Shown here: positions 52,768-64,000 of the stretch, piece after piece | Numbering within the stretch: position 1 is the first letter of the stretch | Layout of the letters: every line of letters starts with the position of its first letter | NCBI GenBank assembly: GCA_033239125.1 | Contig: BSWB01000002.1 | Location: 87,416,560-87,480,559 of the forward strand | Direction: 5' to 3' | Source: Fagopyrum homotropicum | Taxonomy: Eukaryota; Streptophyta; Magnoliopsida; Caryophyllales; Polygonaceae | DNA: 64,000 nt | Program-made: the position numbers and the translations under genes | The notes under the pieces: model-generated | The model's database searches: none | Told to the model about the DNA's origin: nothing | The model's input: only the letters and a program-made list of their open reading frames with translations

Positions 52768-55700
52768 ATGTCAGGAACTTCCACAGGTACGCCCAGCCCC
52801 GAGCCTATTTCCCCGGAGTTGTTTAACCTTATCAAGGGGGCCTGAAAGATAGCATTGAAGGGTTAACTACAAGGCTGTCCAACTTGGAGGCGCCTAAGGT
52901 AGTTCCGGAGCCTCGGCCACTAGAAGGCAACATGCAGGTAGGAGACCACTCGAGGGCTCAACAACAAGGGAAAGACCGAATACCACTCCAAAGCCAACAA
53001 GAGGCGTTTCAAGCAGCCCGGCACTCTAATGCCACACAGCCCTCTCGGAATGTCCAAGGCTTAGGCCACACCGTGTCCCAACCGGGATGGGGCAATCTTG
53101 CTTTTGAGGAGCACGATTCTATCCCTTCTTCTCCTGTTATACATGATAATATGCCTAACTATCCTCAACAGTTTCAGAATCAAGCTTATGAGCAGGATGA
53201 GGACGGTGATGATGATGATGAGGAATGGAGGCCAAACGGGCGAAGGGAGCCCCAACAGCCCCGGAGACCTCATGACGCCCGGCGCCAAGACGAGCATAGG
53301 CGTGAGCCCTATGGCGGCCAGCCAAGGAGGGAGTGAGATCCGGAGTATGATGGCCTTGGCAAAGTGAAGGTGAAGATCCCAAGCTTTGAAGGCAAATGTG
53401 ACCCGGACGTGTACATGGCTTGGGAGGCGAAGATAGAGCAAATATGGTCATGTCACAACTTTCCCGAGCATAAGAAGGTACATTTCGCAGCTCTTGAGTT
53501 TATTGATTATGCTATGATATGGTGGGATGATTTGGTGAAGGAAAGGAGGAGAACTTTGGATGCACCGGTAGTTACTTGGGCGCACATGAAGGCCTTGATG
53601 AGAGCTCGGTTTGTGCCTCAACATTACACTACAGAATTGAGGCAAAGGTTGGAGAACTTGAGGCAAGGATCCATGACCGCCGAGGAGACCTATAATGCCA
53701 TGCAGATGGCCATGGTAAAGGCTAATGTGCGAGAGGATGAAGAGACTACAATGGCTAGGTATCTTCGTATTCTCAATTCAAGTTTTTCTAACGAGATAGA
53801 TCTTTTTCCCTATGGCTCTATGACAAAATTGCTCCATCTAGCAAGCAAAGTAGAAAGGAAAATGAAGGCAAGAAGTCAAGGAGGTAAGGCTGCCTATGGC
53901 GTGGAGGAGCCAAGGAGGCCGCCAACAAGGGAATTACAACCGAGAGGTGCCAAGCAAGGAGAAGCTAGCCCCGGAGCAAGGAGGCCCACGCAAGGCTCCT
54001 TATGCAGCCCCTACCAAGTCCACGCCTACACTACCTAAAGGCACTCAAGGGAGTACTTCTAACCCTTCATCTAGAGCTTGAGATATTGTATGTGTTAAGT
54101 GCCAAGGAAGAGGGCACATGATGAAGGATTGTCCTAACAAAAGAACTTTGCTAGTTAACTATTTAGGGCAATATGAGTCCGAATCTGAGCATGAGCATGA
54201 TAATGATGATTTTGAGCTTAATATGCATAATCATGATGATTTGGATGATGATGGGATTGAATATGAGTAAGGAGATTGTTTATTAGCTAAGAGAGTGTTA
54301 TTTGATCATCCTAGCTCATTCCTAGCTAACACTTCCATGATTTGTGATAAAAGTCTTGAGCATGATAATTCTTTGATAGCTAGGAGAACTTTAAGTGTAC
54401 AACCTGCTCCTTGTGAAGATAACCAAAGAGAAAACTTGTTTCACACTAGATGCTCGGTTAAAGGAAAGGTTTGTAATGTTATTATTGATGGAGGAAGTTG
54501 TTGCAATATTGCTAGCACCGAAATGATATCTAAGTTGCAAATTCCTACATTTTATCACCCTAGGCCATATAAGCTGCATTAGATGAATGAATGTGGTGAG
54601 TTAAAGGTTAATAGGCAAGCTAAGATCACTTTTACTTTAGGCCATTATCAAGATACGGTTTTATGTGATATTGTGCCTATGCAAGCTTGTCTTGTGTTGT
54701 TAGGCCGCCCTTGGCAATATGATAGGAGAGTTATGCATGATGGTTTTACAAATAGATATTCTTTTGTATTCAATGGTAAAACCGTGACTCTTAAGCCTAT
54801 GACTCCCTTGCAGATTGCGGAAGCAATTGAGAAGAAGAAGGCAAGTGAGCAAGAGCAAGGACAAGATAAGAAGGGGAGCAAGCCGTCGAGCCAAGACCCC
54901 TCCCTAGCTACGCCTTCTAACCACCAGCCTAGCACCCTTGTGTCCACGGCAACAAAATAGTTAGCTTCCAAACTTGAGCTACAAAATGACTACCTACCCT
55001 TAGACACCACCTTGATGATGTTTTGTGTAAGGAGCTCACATTGATGAGTGATGAAGCCAAGGCTAGCTTACCACCTACTATCTCAGCCATCCTTGAGGAG
55101 TTTAAGGATGTGTTTCCGGAAGAAATACCACATGGCCTTCCACCTTTGAGAGGTATTGAGCACCAAATTGACCTTATCCCCGGCGCCACACTCCCAAATA
55201 GACCAGCCTACCGAATGAACCAGAAGGAGAGTCAAGAGATCCAAGCGCAAGTTCAAGACCTCCTAGACAAGGGCTACGTGAGGGAGAGCTTAAGTCCGTG
55301 CGCCATGCCCGTGCTCTTGGTGCCTAAGAAGGACAACGCATGGAGGATGTGTGTTGATTGCCGAGCTATCAACAACATCACCATCAAGTACCGCCACCCT
55401 ATTCCCCGCCTAGATGACATGCTTGATGAGCTACATGGCGCCACCATATTTAGCAAGATAGACCTACGGAGTGGCTACCATCAAATTCGAATGAAGGAGG
55501 GGGACGAGTGGAAAACAGCCTTCAAAACTAAGTTTGGTTTGTATTAGTGGCTTGTTATGCCATTTGGGTTAACTAATGCTCCTTCTACTTTTATGCGCTT
55601 AATGAACTATGTTTTGAGACATTTTATAGGGAAGTTTGTTGTAGTATACTTTGATGATATCTTAATCTATAGCAGGTCCCTAGAGGAGCATGAAGAACGT

Positions 55701-56760
55701 CTAAGGGAAGTAGTTCTTACCCTTAGGGTTGAACACTTGTATGCTAATCTTAAGAAATGTAGCTTTTGCACTAATGAGGTTATATTTCTTGGTTTTGTAG
55801 TGACTACACAAGGCCTACAAGTGGATGAGGAGAAGATTAGAGCAATCAAAGATTGGCCCACGCCAACATCCATCAGCCAAGTAAGGAGTTTCCATGGGCT
55901 TGCAAGCTTCTATAGGCGCTTTGTGAGAGACTTTAGTACCATTGCCGCGCCCTTGACGGAAATTTGCAAGAAGCATGCGCCATTTGTGTGGGAGGAGGCG
56001 CAAGAACGTGCCTTTAGCAAGCTGAAATTGGTCTTAACCGAGGCGCCCTTGCTAGCTCTTCCCGACTTCACTAGGCCCTTTGAAGTGGAGTGTGACGCCT
56101 CGGGCATTGGCATAGGCGGCGTGCTCATGCAAGAAGGTAAGCCTATTGCCTTCTTTAGTGAAAAGCTCAAAGGAGCATGTCTTAATTACTCTACCTATGA
56201 TAAAAAGTTATATGCTTTGTTTAGAGTGCTTAAGACATGACAACACTACTTGTGGTCTAGAGAGTTTATTTTGCATTCCGATCATGAGTCTTTGAAGCAT
56301 TTTCGGAGTCAAGATAAACTAGATAGGAGGCATGGTAGGTGGATGGATTCATTGAGACTTTTCCCTATGTTATCAAGTATAAAAAGGGAAAAGACAATGT
56401 AGTGGCGGATGCCCTCTCTAGGAGGCACACGTTGTTGACTACATTGGATGCTAAGGTATTAGGCTTTGTTTACATTAAGGAGCTCTATGAATCTGATATT
56501 GATTTTGGTGATACATATAAGTTATGTGTGCAAAAAGGTTCCTTAGATAAATACTATTTGTTTGAGGGATTTTTGTTTCGAATTGATAAGGTGTGCATAC
56601 CTAGGTGTTCCCTTCGATTGTTGTTAGTAGAGGAAGCAGATAAAGGAGATTTTAATGGGTCATTTTGGGAGGGATAAAACTTATGCTATGCTGCACTCAC
56701 ACTTTTATTGGCCACACATGCTTAGGGATGTTGAAAATGTGCTTAAAAGATGCTTAGAAC
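52768..56760 (+). pseudogene. CRM-A gag-pol remnant, copy A4
   Basis: ATG at 52768 (MSGTSTGTPSPEPIS). A 1-base deletion near 52840 shifts to the frame of a Gln/Arg-rich Gag stretch. TGA at 53334; capsid (SFEGKCDPDVYMAWEAKIEQ, WWDDLVKERRR, RQRLENLRQGS) at 53364-53890; frameshift near 53890. TGA 54079 just before the zinc knuckle CVKCQGRGHMMKDC; TAA 54268; protease IIDGGS near 54486; TAG 54580-54582 at the same Trp codon that is TGA in B2. A 2-base insertion near 55021 precedes RT (YFDD 55647-55658), with TAG 55545. RNase H ECDASG near 56088, TGA 56238, frameshifts near 56345 and 56650, start of integrase, then the break. Confidence 0.92.
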
Positions 56761-56787
56761 GTGCCCTTGACGGAAATTTGCAATAAG
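56761..56787 (+). other. Filler between A4 and B3
   Basis: About 22 bases (GCCCTTGACGGAAATTTGCA region) copy A4's own RNase H region at about 55950-55970 and join broken integrase to the B3 LTR. Confidence 0.7.
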
Positions 56788-58046
56788 TGATGTAGGACCA
56801 TCACATGGAAGCTATCAAGGTCCCATTACTAGAGCAAGAGCTAAGGAGATCCAAGAGGTTATGTCAAGGGAAGTGCTATTGCTAGACACAATGCGTGAAC
56901 CATTTAATTTCCATACATCATGTGTTAATTTTTTGGTGAATGTAGGAGCAAGCGAACCAAGCAAGGAGACCATGCTGACGTACTCACTTCCCATGCAGCT
57001 CGAGGAGACCATGCAGGCTGTTGCTCACGTACAATGCAGCCCAGGAGAGGAGGTTGTTGCTCACGCCAATGCAGCCCAAGGGGAGGTTGTTGCTCACGCC
57101 AATGCAACCCAAGAGGAGGCTGTTGCCCACGTCCAATGCAGCCCAGGAGAGGAGATGTTGATCACGTCCAAAGCAGCCCACGAGGATAGCCTGCTGCTCA
57201 CGTCCAAGGCAGCCCATGAGGGGAGGCAAGCAAACACGTCCAAGGCAGTCCAAGAGGGTAGGCTGCTGCTCACATCTAAAACAGCCCAAGAAGGCAGCCA
57301 GCTGATCACGTTTAAAGAGGTCCAAGAGAGTAACAATTCAGCCCATTCGGATCATCATTTGGGCTCTTTAAACACATCCAAATCACTCATGGATCTGTTG
57401 AACAATGCAGCCCATTCGGATAGCCCATTTGGCTCCTTAAAAACGTTAAAAACGTCCAGCTTGCACTCCAAGGATAAGTTTGAATAATTCAGCCTATTTC
57501 CATGCTGATTAGTGGTTTGTTAGGTTGTTAGCTACATTAGAGGAAGCTCTCTTATTACCACCTTCCCACTAATGTTTTCAGCTTTCTTTTCTTTATTTTG
57601 TCTAGATAAAAAGAGTCTATAAATAGTCTCTTTTAGCTGCAGAATTATTTACGTTATTTCCAATTGCTTAGAATTACATTTGTAATCGTTTCACAAAATC
57701 AATCAAAGAACAAGAGAATTTTTGGTTGGCATTGCTGTTGTTACTTGGCTGAGCTTGTTTGTGTCAACCGCCTTCGAATTGGTGCTTCGAGCCTTCACGA
57801 GTCCCTCTTTGTGCTAGTCCAGCCGGAGCTAGTGTAAAGTTGTATTGGAGACGGGTCTAGGGCATTCACGATTGGGGTTTTGGCTCTTCAGCCTTGGTTC
57901 CTTCGTTGACATCTCTTTGGTTCTTCTCTTCACCATTCCTGCGCCATTCATCACCTACGTCCATTCCGCATTCTGAAATCGCTTCATTCAGCCTGTTTCG
58001 AGATCATTGTGCCTAGATCGAATCAATCACGGACAATTCCGTATCA
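56788..58046 (+). mobile_element. 5' LTR of B3
   Basis: 1259 bp, TGATGTAGG to CGTATCA. A 208-codon frame (56861-57487) covers the pol tail and nine 33-36-bp repeat units (about 57013-57330). The TATA box CTATAAATAG lies in 12-base arms with one mismatch (57609-57620 / 57623-57634). Confidence 0.93.
57013..57335 (+). repeat. Nine 33-36-bp units in the B3 LTR, coding frame open
   Basis: Units encode 11-12-residue peptides such as VVAHANAAQGE, MLITSKAAHEDS and LLLTSKAAHEGR. B2 LTRs have eight units; B1 has a different mix. Unit lengths are multiples of three in all copies. Confidence 0.85.
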
Positions 58047-58048
58047 GT

Positions 58049-58060
58049 TGGTATCAGAGC
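58049..58060 (+). promoter_or_regulatory. Primer-binding site (tRNA-Met type), B3
   Basis: TGGTATCAGAGC, two bases after the 5' LTR, identical to B2. Confidence 0.9.
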
Positions 58061-58682
58061 TCAGTTGGTACAATTGATCACTTCTTCTTCTTGTTAACCT
58101 TATTGCTTATCCAATTGAGATCTAACTTGTGCTTGAAGTGTGCCAATTCAAAAAGCCGGACAACATCTTGAGGAGAGGTAAACACGAAACAAAAACAAAA
58201 GAGCTCGAACGCAGCATACATCAATCGGTAACCTGCTCTCCCACACGTCTCATTGAATCAATTTCGGTTACTTCTCTCTCCTACAAATCTTTGACAAAGT
58301 CTAAGAGATCTTTCAAAAAAAAAAAAAAAAAAAAAAACACTACAAAAAAAAACGACTGGCCTTGTTTTTATTAATCAAGCACAAGTAAACTCTTTTAATC
58401 ATCTCAAAACATCATTCTAAACACAATTTACCACACCTACACCAACCCAACAGCCAATACTCCAATTAGGGGTGTCTTGATTCATCTCCGTCACTAACAT
58501 CGGTTTCAGCAGTTCTAGTTCCAAAGGGTTGCTAAGAAGGTTCGGAAATCGCGATCTTAAGGTGTTGGATCCTTACAACTCGAGCCACCAGCTAGGCAAT
58601 AATACCAAAGAGAGTGTGAGCGATACACAAGTGAGATCTTTGTTTTTCTAACCTAACCAGTTTCTTTGTTTGTTACTTGAGC
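58061..58682 (+). other. B3 untranslated leader
   Basis: No protein homology. An A tract of about 20 bases lies near 58317-58337 (14 in B2). Collinear with the B2 leader. Confidence 0.7.
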
Positions 58683-61600
58683 ATGTCCAGGTCCCTAAGT
58701 CCCAGCAAGTCGATTAGCGAGACCGTCACGCCTGAGATGATCAGTCTATTGAAACAATTGTCCGATTCAATAGCTAAACTATCCAAGCGAGTGGAGACTA
58801 TAGAAGCACGAACACCACCAGCCGGAACACCACCTTTGAGAACCAACTATGAGTTTGGCGGTCCTTCACGCGTTACTAGAGAGCCGGATCCTCCGGATCA
58901 AGGTAATGTACAGTCCAACGTCCTTCCTAATGCTTCTAACATGCCACCATTTGTTGATGACTTTCAGTGATGGAATGAAGCTGAGGACCACACGTGGGAG
59001 GGCTACAATCGGCCATTCCAGCAGCCAAGGCAAGGACGAGATAACCTTCGGCCCTATCAAGAGCAAGACGGACTCGGAAAGGTCAAAATCAAAATTCCCG
59101 TCTTTGAAGGAAAGTGTGATCCCGACGTCTACACGGAGTGAGAAACTAAAGTTGAGCAGATTTAGTTGTGTCACAACTTCAGCGAGCCTAGGAAGGTTCA
59201 ACTAGCCGCTCTCGAGTTCCAAGGCTATGCTTTGGTATGGTGGGATCACGTAGTCAAAGAAAGAGTTTGAACCTTGGATCCTCAAATCAGCACATGGGAG
59301 CATATGAAGGCACTAATGAGGGCTAGGTTCGTTCCACCTACCTATACCCGAGAGCTTCGACAACGGCTGGAAAATTTGAGACAAGGCTCACTTAGCGCTG
59401 AGGAAGCCTATACGAATATGCAAGTTGCTATGGTGAAGGCCAACGTTCTAGAGGATGAAGAAAACACTATGGCAAGGTACCTTCGTATTCTGAATTCTAA
59501 TTTGGCTAATGAGGTTGATATGTACCCATACAGCACCATAGAGCAACTACTACACTTGGCCATCAAGTGGAAAGGAAGACTAAGGTGCAAAACCGGGAAT
59601 ACAAGCCACCTCCCGGGACGCCCAATGCTTGGAAAGCACAAAACAGCCGGCTGTCTAACCACAACAGGGAGCAAGGCGGCCGGAAGGAGGAGAGGAGATC
59701 GGCACCTATGGGCCAAGAAGGGCAAAGAAAGTTGTCTACAACAGCCACTACACCACGATCCTTGAATGAGCCTTCAAGTGATCATCGAGGGAGTACTCCT
59801 ATCTCTAACTCTAGAACTAGGGACATTGTGTGTTTTAAATGCCAAGGTAGAGGTCACATGAGTAGAGAATGTCTTAATAGACTCACTTTGATCATAAATC
59901 ATCTAGGAGAGTATGAGAGTGAGGATGATGTGGAATTAGATGATGAAAATGCCTTAAATGATGACAATGAACAAAATGAGAATAATGATTGCATTGAGTA
60001 TGAACAAGGTGAATCTTTGATAGCTAGGAGAACTTTGCATGTCCAACTAGCTCCTTGTGAGGATAATCAACGTGAAAATCTGTTTCATACTAGGTGTAGC
60101 ATTAAAGGAAAAGTGTGTAATGTGATAATTGATGGAGGAAGTTGTTGCAACATAGCTAGCACTAAAATGGTAAACAAATTACAACTTCTTACATTTTATC
60201 ACCCTAGGCCATATAAACTACATTGGATGAATGAATGTGGAGAACTTAAAGTCAATAAGCAAACTAAGGTTAATATAACATTAGGATCATATGAGGATGT
60301 TATTACATGTGATGTTGTGCCTATGAATGCTTGTCACTTGTTGCTTGGTCATCCATTGCAATATGATAGGAAAGTTGTCCATGATGGGTTTTCTAACAAA
60401 TATAGTTTTGAGTATAAGGGTAAAACTTTAACACTTAAATCTATGACACCTTTACAAATAGCCGAGTACTATGAGAACAAGAGGGTAGAGCAAGGAACCC
60501 CTCCAAAGCCTAAGATCACACGGCCTAAGAGTAAAGAGAACAAAACCCATCAAACATTGTTAGTACAACCAACAAGTAGCTATCTTGAGTCTAGGAATGA
60601 ATTTGTCACTAACTATGCTTCTATTGATGTGCTAATGATGAGTTTGTGTAAGTCTCTAGTGAATGTGTCTCATGACTCTACGAACCCACTTCCTAGATCT
60701 ATTCAGGGGCTGTTAGATGAATTTAGAGACGTTTTTCCTGATGAGATTCCAGCCGGCTTACCGCCCATTAGGGGCATTGAACATCAAATAGATTTAATAC
60801 CCGGAGCCACTCTTCCCAATAGGCCCGCCTATAGGATGAACCCTACTGAAGCCCAGGAAATTCAGAACCAGTTCAAGCCTTGCTAGATAAGGGGTATGTG
60901 CGGGAAAGCCTTAGTCCTTGTGCCGTTCCCGTTCTGCTAGTACCCAAGAAGGATAATACTTGGAGAATGTGTATTGATTGTAGAGCAATCAATAACATTA
61001 CTATCAAGTATAGACACCCGATTCCCCGTTTAGATGATATGCTTGATGAGTTACATGGAGCTACAATTTTCACTAAGATTGACCTTAGGAGTGGCTACCA
61101 TCAAATTAGAATGAGGGAAGGGGATGAATGGAAAACAGCTTTTAAAACAAAATTTGGTCTCTATCAGTGGCTAGTAATGCCTTTTGGCTTAACTAACGCT
61201 CCTAGTACTTTCATGAGATTAATGAATCATATTTTGAGACCTTATATTGGTTTATTTGTTGTAGTCTACTTTGATGACATTCTTATCTATAGTAAGACTT
61301 TAAAAGAGCATGAAAATCATTTGAGAGATGTGCTTGCTACATTGCGTATAGAATACTTGTATGCTAATATTCAAAAATGTGATTTCTATACTAACCGAGT
61401 GATCTTTCTTGGTTTTGTAGTAAGTGCCAATGGCTTGCAAGTGGATGAGGACAAGGTGAAAGCAATCAATGATTGGCTCACTCCTAGGACTGTTGGTGAC
61501 GTGAGGAGCTTCCATGGCTTAGCTACCTTCTATAGAAGGTTTGTGAGAGATTTCAGCACCATTGCAGCCCCACTCACGGCTTTGACTAAAAAGAAGGTTC

Positions 61601-63282
61601 CTTTTGAGTGGAATGAACCGCAACAAAGAGCTTTTGAAGAGCTCAAAAGACGCCTCACCCACGCACCACTACTAGCTCTACCGGACTTCACTAAACCCTT
61701 TGAGGTTGAATGCGACGCATCCGGCATTGGTATTGGCGGCGTCCTTATGCAAGAAGGTAAGCCTCTAGCTTTCTTTAGTGAAAAATTGAAAGGTGCATGC
61801 TTAAACTATTCTACATATGACAAAGAATTGTATGCCTTGTTTAGAGTACTCAAAACATGGCAACATTACCTTTGGCCTCAAGAGTTTGTTTTGAAAACCG
61901 ATCATGATTCACTTAGACACTTTAGGAGCCAAGATAAGCTAGATAGACGGCATGGTAGGTGGATGGAGTTCATAGAAACCTTTCCTTATATTATCAAGTA
62001 TAAGAAAGGAAAGGATAATGTCGTAGCAGATGCATTGTCTAGGAGATACACCTTAATCACTACTTTGGATTCTAGGATGTTAGGTTTTACTTACATTAAA
62101 GAATTATATGTGGATGATGGTGAATTTGGGAAGATATTTCATAGATGCACTACTCAAGGCCCTTATGATAAGTACTTTGTGTTTGAAGGTTTCTTGTTTA
62201 AAGTGGATAAGATTTGCATACCTAGATGTTCCCTTAGGATCTTATTGGTGGAAGAAGCCCATAAAGGAGGTTTAATGGGGCATTTTGGGAGGGACAAAAC
62301 TTATAACATGTTGCAAACTCACTTTTATTGGCCTCATATGTTAAGGGATGTAGAACACATGCTTAAGAGGTGCATTGAATATCTTAAGGCCAAAGCTAGG
62401 GTACAACCCCACGGGCTGTATACGCCCTTACCGACGCCTAATGGCCCTTGGGAGGACATAAGTATGGATTTCATTGTTGGACTACCTAGGACTAAGAAAG
62501 GAAGAGATTCCATTTTTGTGGTAGTAGATAGATTCTCTAAAATGGCACATTTTATTCCATGTCATAAAACTGAAGATGCATATAATGTTGCTAATCTTTT
62601 CTTTAAGGAAATAGTTAGGTTGCATGGAATACCTAAAACTATTGTTAGTGATAGGGATGTCAAGTTTTTGAGTTTCTTTTGGAAGACACTTTGGGGAAAA
62701 ATGGGCACTAGATTACTATTCTCGACCTCTAGTCATCCCCAAACAGATGGGCAAACGGAAGTCACCAATAGGACCCTAACGACCCTCCTTAGAACCATGT
62801 TGAAAGATAACTTAAAAGAATGGGAAGACATGTTACCACATATTGAGTTTGCTTATAATCGCACCATGCATTCTTCCACTTCGTTATCACCTTTCAAATG
62901 TGTTTATGGATTTAACCCGTTAACTCCTTTGGACTTATTACCGATTCCTCAAAAGGATTGAGTAACTTTTGATGCTTTGGAACAGGTGGACTACATTAAG
63001 GAACTTCATGCTAAGACCAAGGCTGCACTTGACAAGAAAGGCATTGAAACTGCAGCTCGGAATAACAAGGGACGTCGGAAGATGGTTTTCCAGCCCGGCG
63101 ACTTAGTTTGGCTACATCTAAGGAAAGAGCGGTTTCCGACAAGACGCCATTCCAAGCTAGCACCACGAGGTGATGGACCATTCAAAGTCTTACACCGGAT
63201 TAATGACAATGCATATGTGTTGGACTTACCGGAAGAGTATGGAGTTAGCACCACTTTTAATGTAGGATTTGAGCCCATATGA
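58683..63282 (+). pseudogene. CRM-B gag-pol remnant, copy B3
   Basis: ATG 58683 (MSRSLSPSKSISE). TGA at 58968 (Arg in B2), then a short deletion. TGA near 59140 and TAG near 59162 (both Trp in B2), TGA near 59268 (Arg). A 1-base deletion near 59567 changes the frame. Zinc knuckle CFKCQGRGHMSREC near 59840. Protease IIDGGS near 60140. A 1-base deletion near 60870 leads to a 693-codon frame with RT (YFDD near 61268), RNase H (ECDASG), integrase HHCC and DD35E. One zinc-region Cys is changed to Tyr (KRCIEY instead of KRCIEC). TGA 62959, then the integrase tail to a frameshift near 63265, just before the LTR. Confidence 0.93.
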
Positions 63283-63339
63283 AGGAGATTCGGAACAAGA
63301 TGAAAATTCAGGGTCGAATTCTTTCCAAGAAGGAGTGGA

Positions 63340-64000
63340 TGATGTAGGACCATCACATGGAAGCTATCAAGGTCCCATTACTAGAGCAAGAGCTAAGGAG
63401 ATCCAAGAGGTTATGTCAAGGGAAGTGCTATTGCTAGACACAATGCGTGAACCATTTAATTTCCATACATCATGTGTTAATCTTTTGGTGAATGTAGGAG
63501 CAAGCGAACCAAGCAAGGAGACCATGCCGACGTACTCACTTCCCATGCAGCTTGAGGAGACCATGCAGGATGTTGCTCACGTACAATGCAGCCCAGGAGA
63601 GGAGGTTGTTGCTCACGCCAATGCAGCCCAAGGGGAGGCTGTTGCTCACGCCAATGCAGCCCAAGAGGAGGCTGTTGCACACGTCCAATGCAGCCCAGGA
63701 GAGGAGATGTTGATCACGTCCAAAGCAGCCCACGAGGATAGCCTGCTGCTCACGTCCAAGGCAACCCATGAGGGGAGGCAAGCAAACACGTCCAAGGCAG
63801 TCCAAGAGGGTAGGTTGCTGCTCACATCTAAAACAGCCCAAGAAGGCAGCCAGCTGATCACGTTTAAAGAGGTCCAAGAGAGTAACAATTCAGCCCATTC
63901 GGATCATTATTTGGGCTCTTTAAACACATCCAAATCACTCATGGATCTGTTGAACAATGCAGCCCATTCGGATAGCCCATTTGGCTCCTTAAAAACGTTA
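63340..64000 (+). mobile_element. 3' LTR of B3, partial
   Basis: Starts TGATGTAGG after AAGAAGGAGTGGA. The pol-tail frame with CR-type motif ITRARAKEIQE and nine repeat units (about 63565-63880) stays open to the window edge. Confidence 0.92.
63565..63887 (+). repeat. Nine 33-36-bp units in the B3 3' LTR
   Basis: Same order of units as at 57013-57335, with a few substitutions. Confidence 0.85.

Larger units (their letters stand above)
50630..56760 (+). mobile_element. CRM-A copy A4, 3'-truncated
   Basis: 5' LTR, primer site, leader, gag, protease, RT, RNase H and the start of integrase; the 3' third is missing. Ends at about 56760, followed by a filler of about 22 bases and then the 5' LTR of CRM-B copy B3. 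Confidence 0.93.
56788..64000 (+). mobile_element. CRM-B copy B3, cut by the window end
   Basis: 5' LTR 56788-58046, primer site, leader, gag-pol, polypurine tract, and the first 661 bases of the 3' LTR (from 63340). Same order as B2. The target duplication would be ATAAG (56783-56787) but the other end is outside the window. Confidence 0.94.

Overview
This is flowering-plant nuclear DNA, probably from a eudicot, made almost entirely of nested Ty3/gypsy LTR retrotransposons. I found no host gene, rRNA, tRNA or CRISPR array. The plant assignment rests on Athila-type elements (tRNA-Asp-like primer site, ATHILA ORF-1 type third ORF) and on CRM-type chromoviruses whose integrase reading frame runs into the 3' LTR. 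The number of CRM copies suggests centromeric or pericentromeric heterochromatin. Family names used here (CRM-A to CRM-E, ATH-alpha to ATH-delta) are local labels only.

Layout. 1-887: end of an Athila/Tat-type LTR (ATH-delta). 888-4653: 5'-truncated CRM-B copy B1. 4654-7320: 3' end of a minus-strand Tekay/Del-like chromovirus. 7324-8295: CRM-C LTR with primer site and leader. 8296-9498: minus-strand CRM-D 3' end. 9499-9755: CRM-E LTR scrap. 9756-13216: minus-strand ATH-beta 3' end with an ATHILA ORF-1 pseudogene. 13217-14107: minus-strand CRM-A LTR. 14108-17967: CRM-A copy A1, followed by a fold-back rearrangement to 18266. 18267-19636: CRM-E pol end and the start of its LTR, split by the almost complete CRM-B copy B2 (19637-27267, duplication CAGAG); the CRM-E LTR resumes at 27273-28093 and is partly repeated to 28816.

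28817-48915 is an old, rearranged minus-strand ATH-beta element. It holds a CRM-A solo LTR inside its integrase (30115-30920, duplication GGGAG) and a complete ATH-alpha element inside its gag-protease region (34020-42753, duplication CTCGT). Its upstream end is a chimaeric array of LTR and gag pieces. 48916-50629: 3' part of ATH-gamma. 50630-56760: CRM-A copy A4, truncated in integrase. 56788-64000: CRM-B copy B3, running off the window.

How the parts work. Intact members of these families encode Gag, an aspartic protease, reverse transcriptase, RNase H and integrase, copy their RNA in virus-like particles and integrate with 5-bp target duplications. Every internal region here carries stops, frameshifts or deletions. 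B2 is closest to intact (one frameshift, one stop). ATH-alpha has a 1442-codon open frame but lacks most of RNase H, all of integrase and the third ORF.

The most unusual signals are structural. (1) TATA boxes of several CRM LTR families lie inside family-specific inverted repeats. (2) A hairpin with paired substitutions sits just before the polypurine tract in three Athila families. (3) Short family-specific palindromes occupy the same positions in Athila LTRs and in the protease-RT linker. (4) The CRM-B pol frame has a tail of about 12-residue repeats encoded by the LTR.
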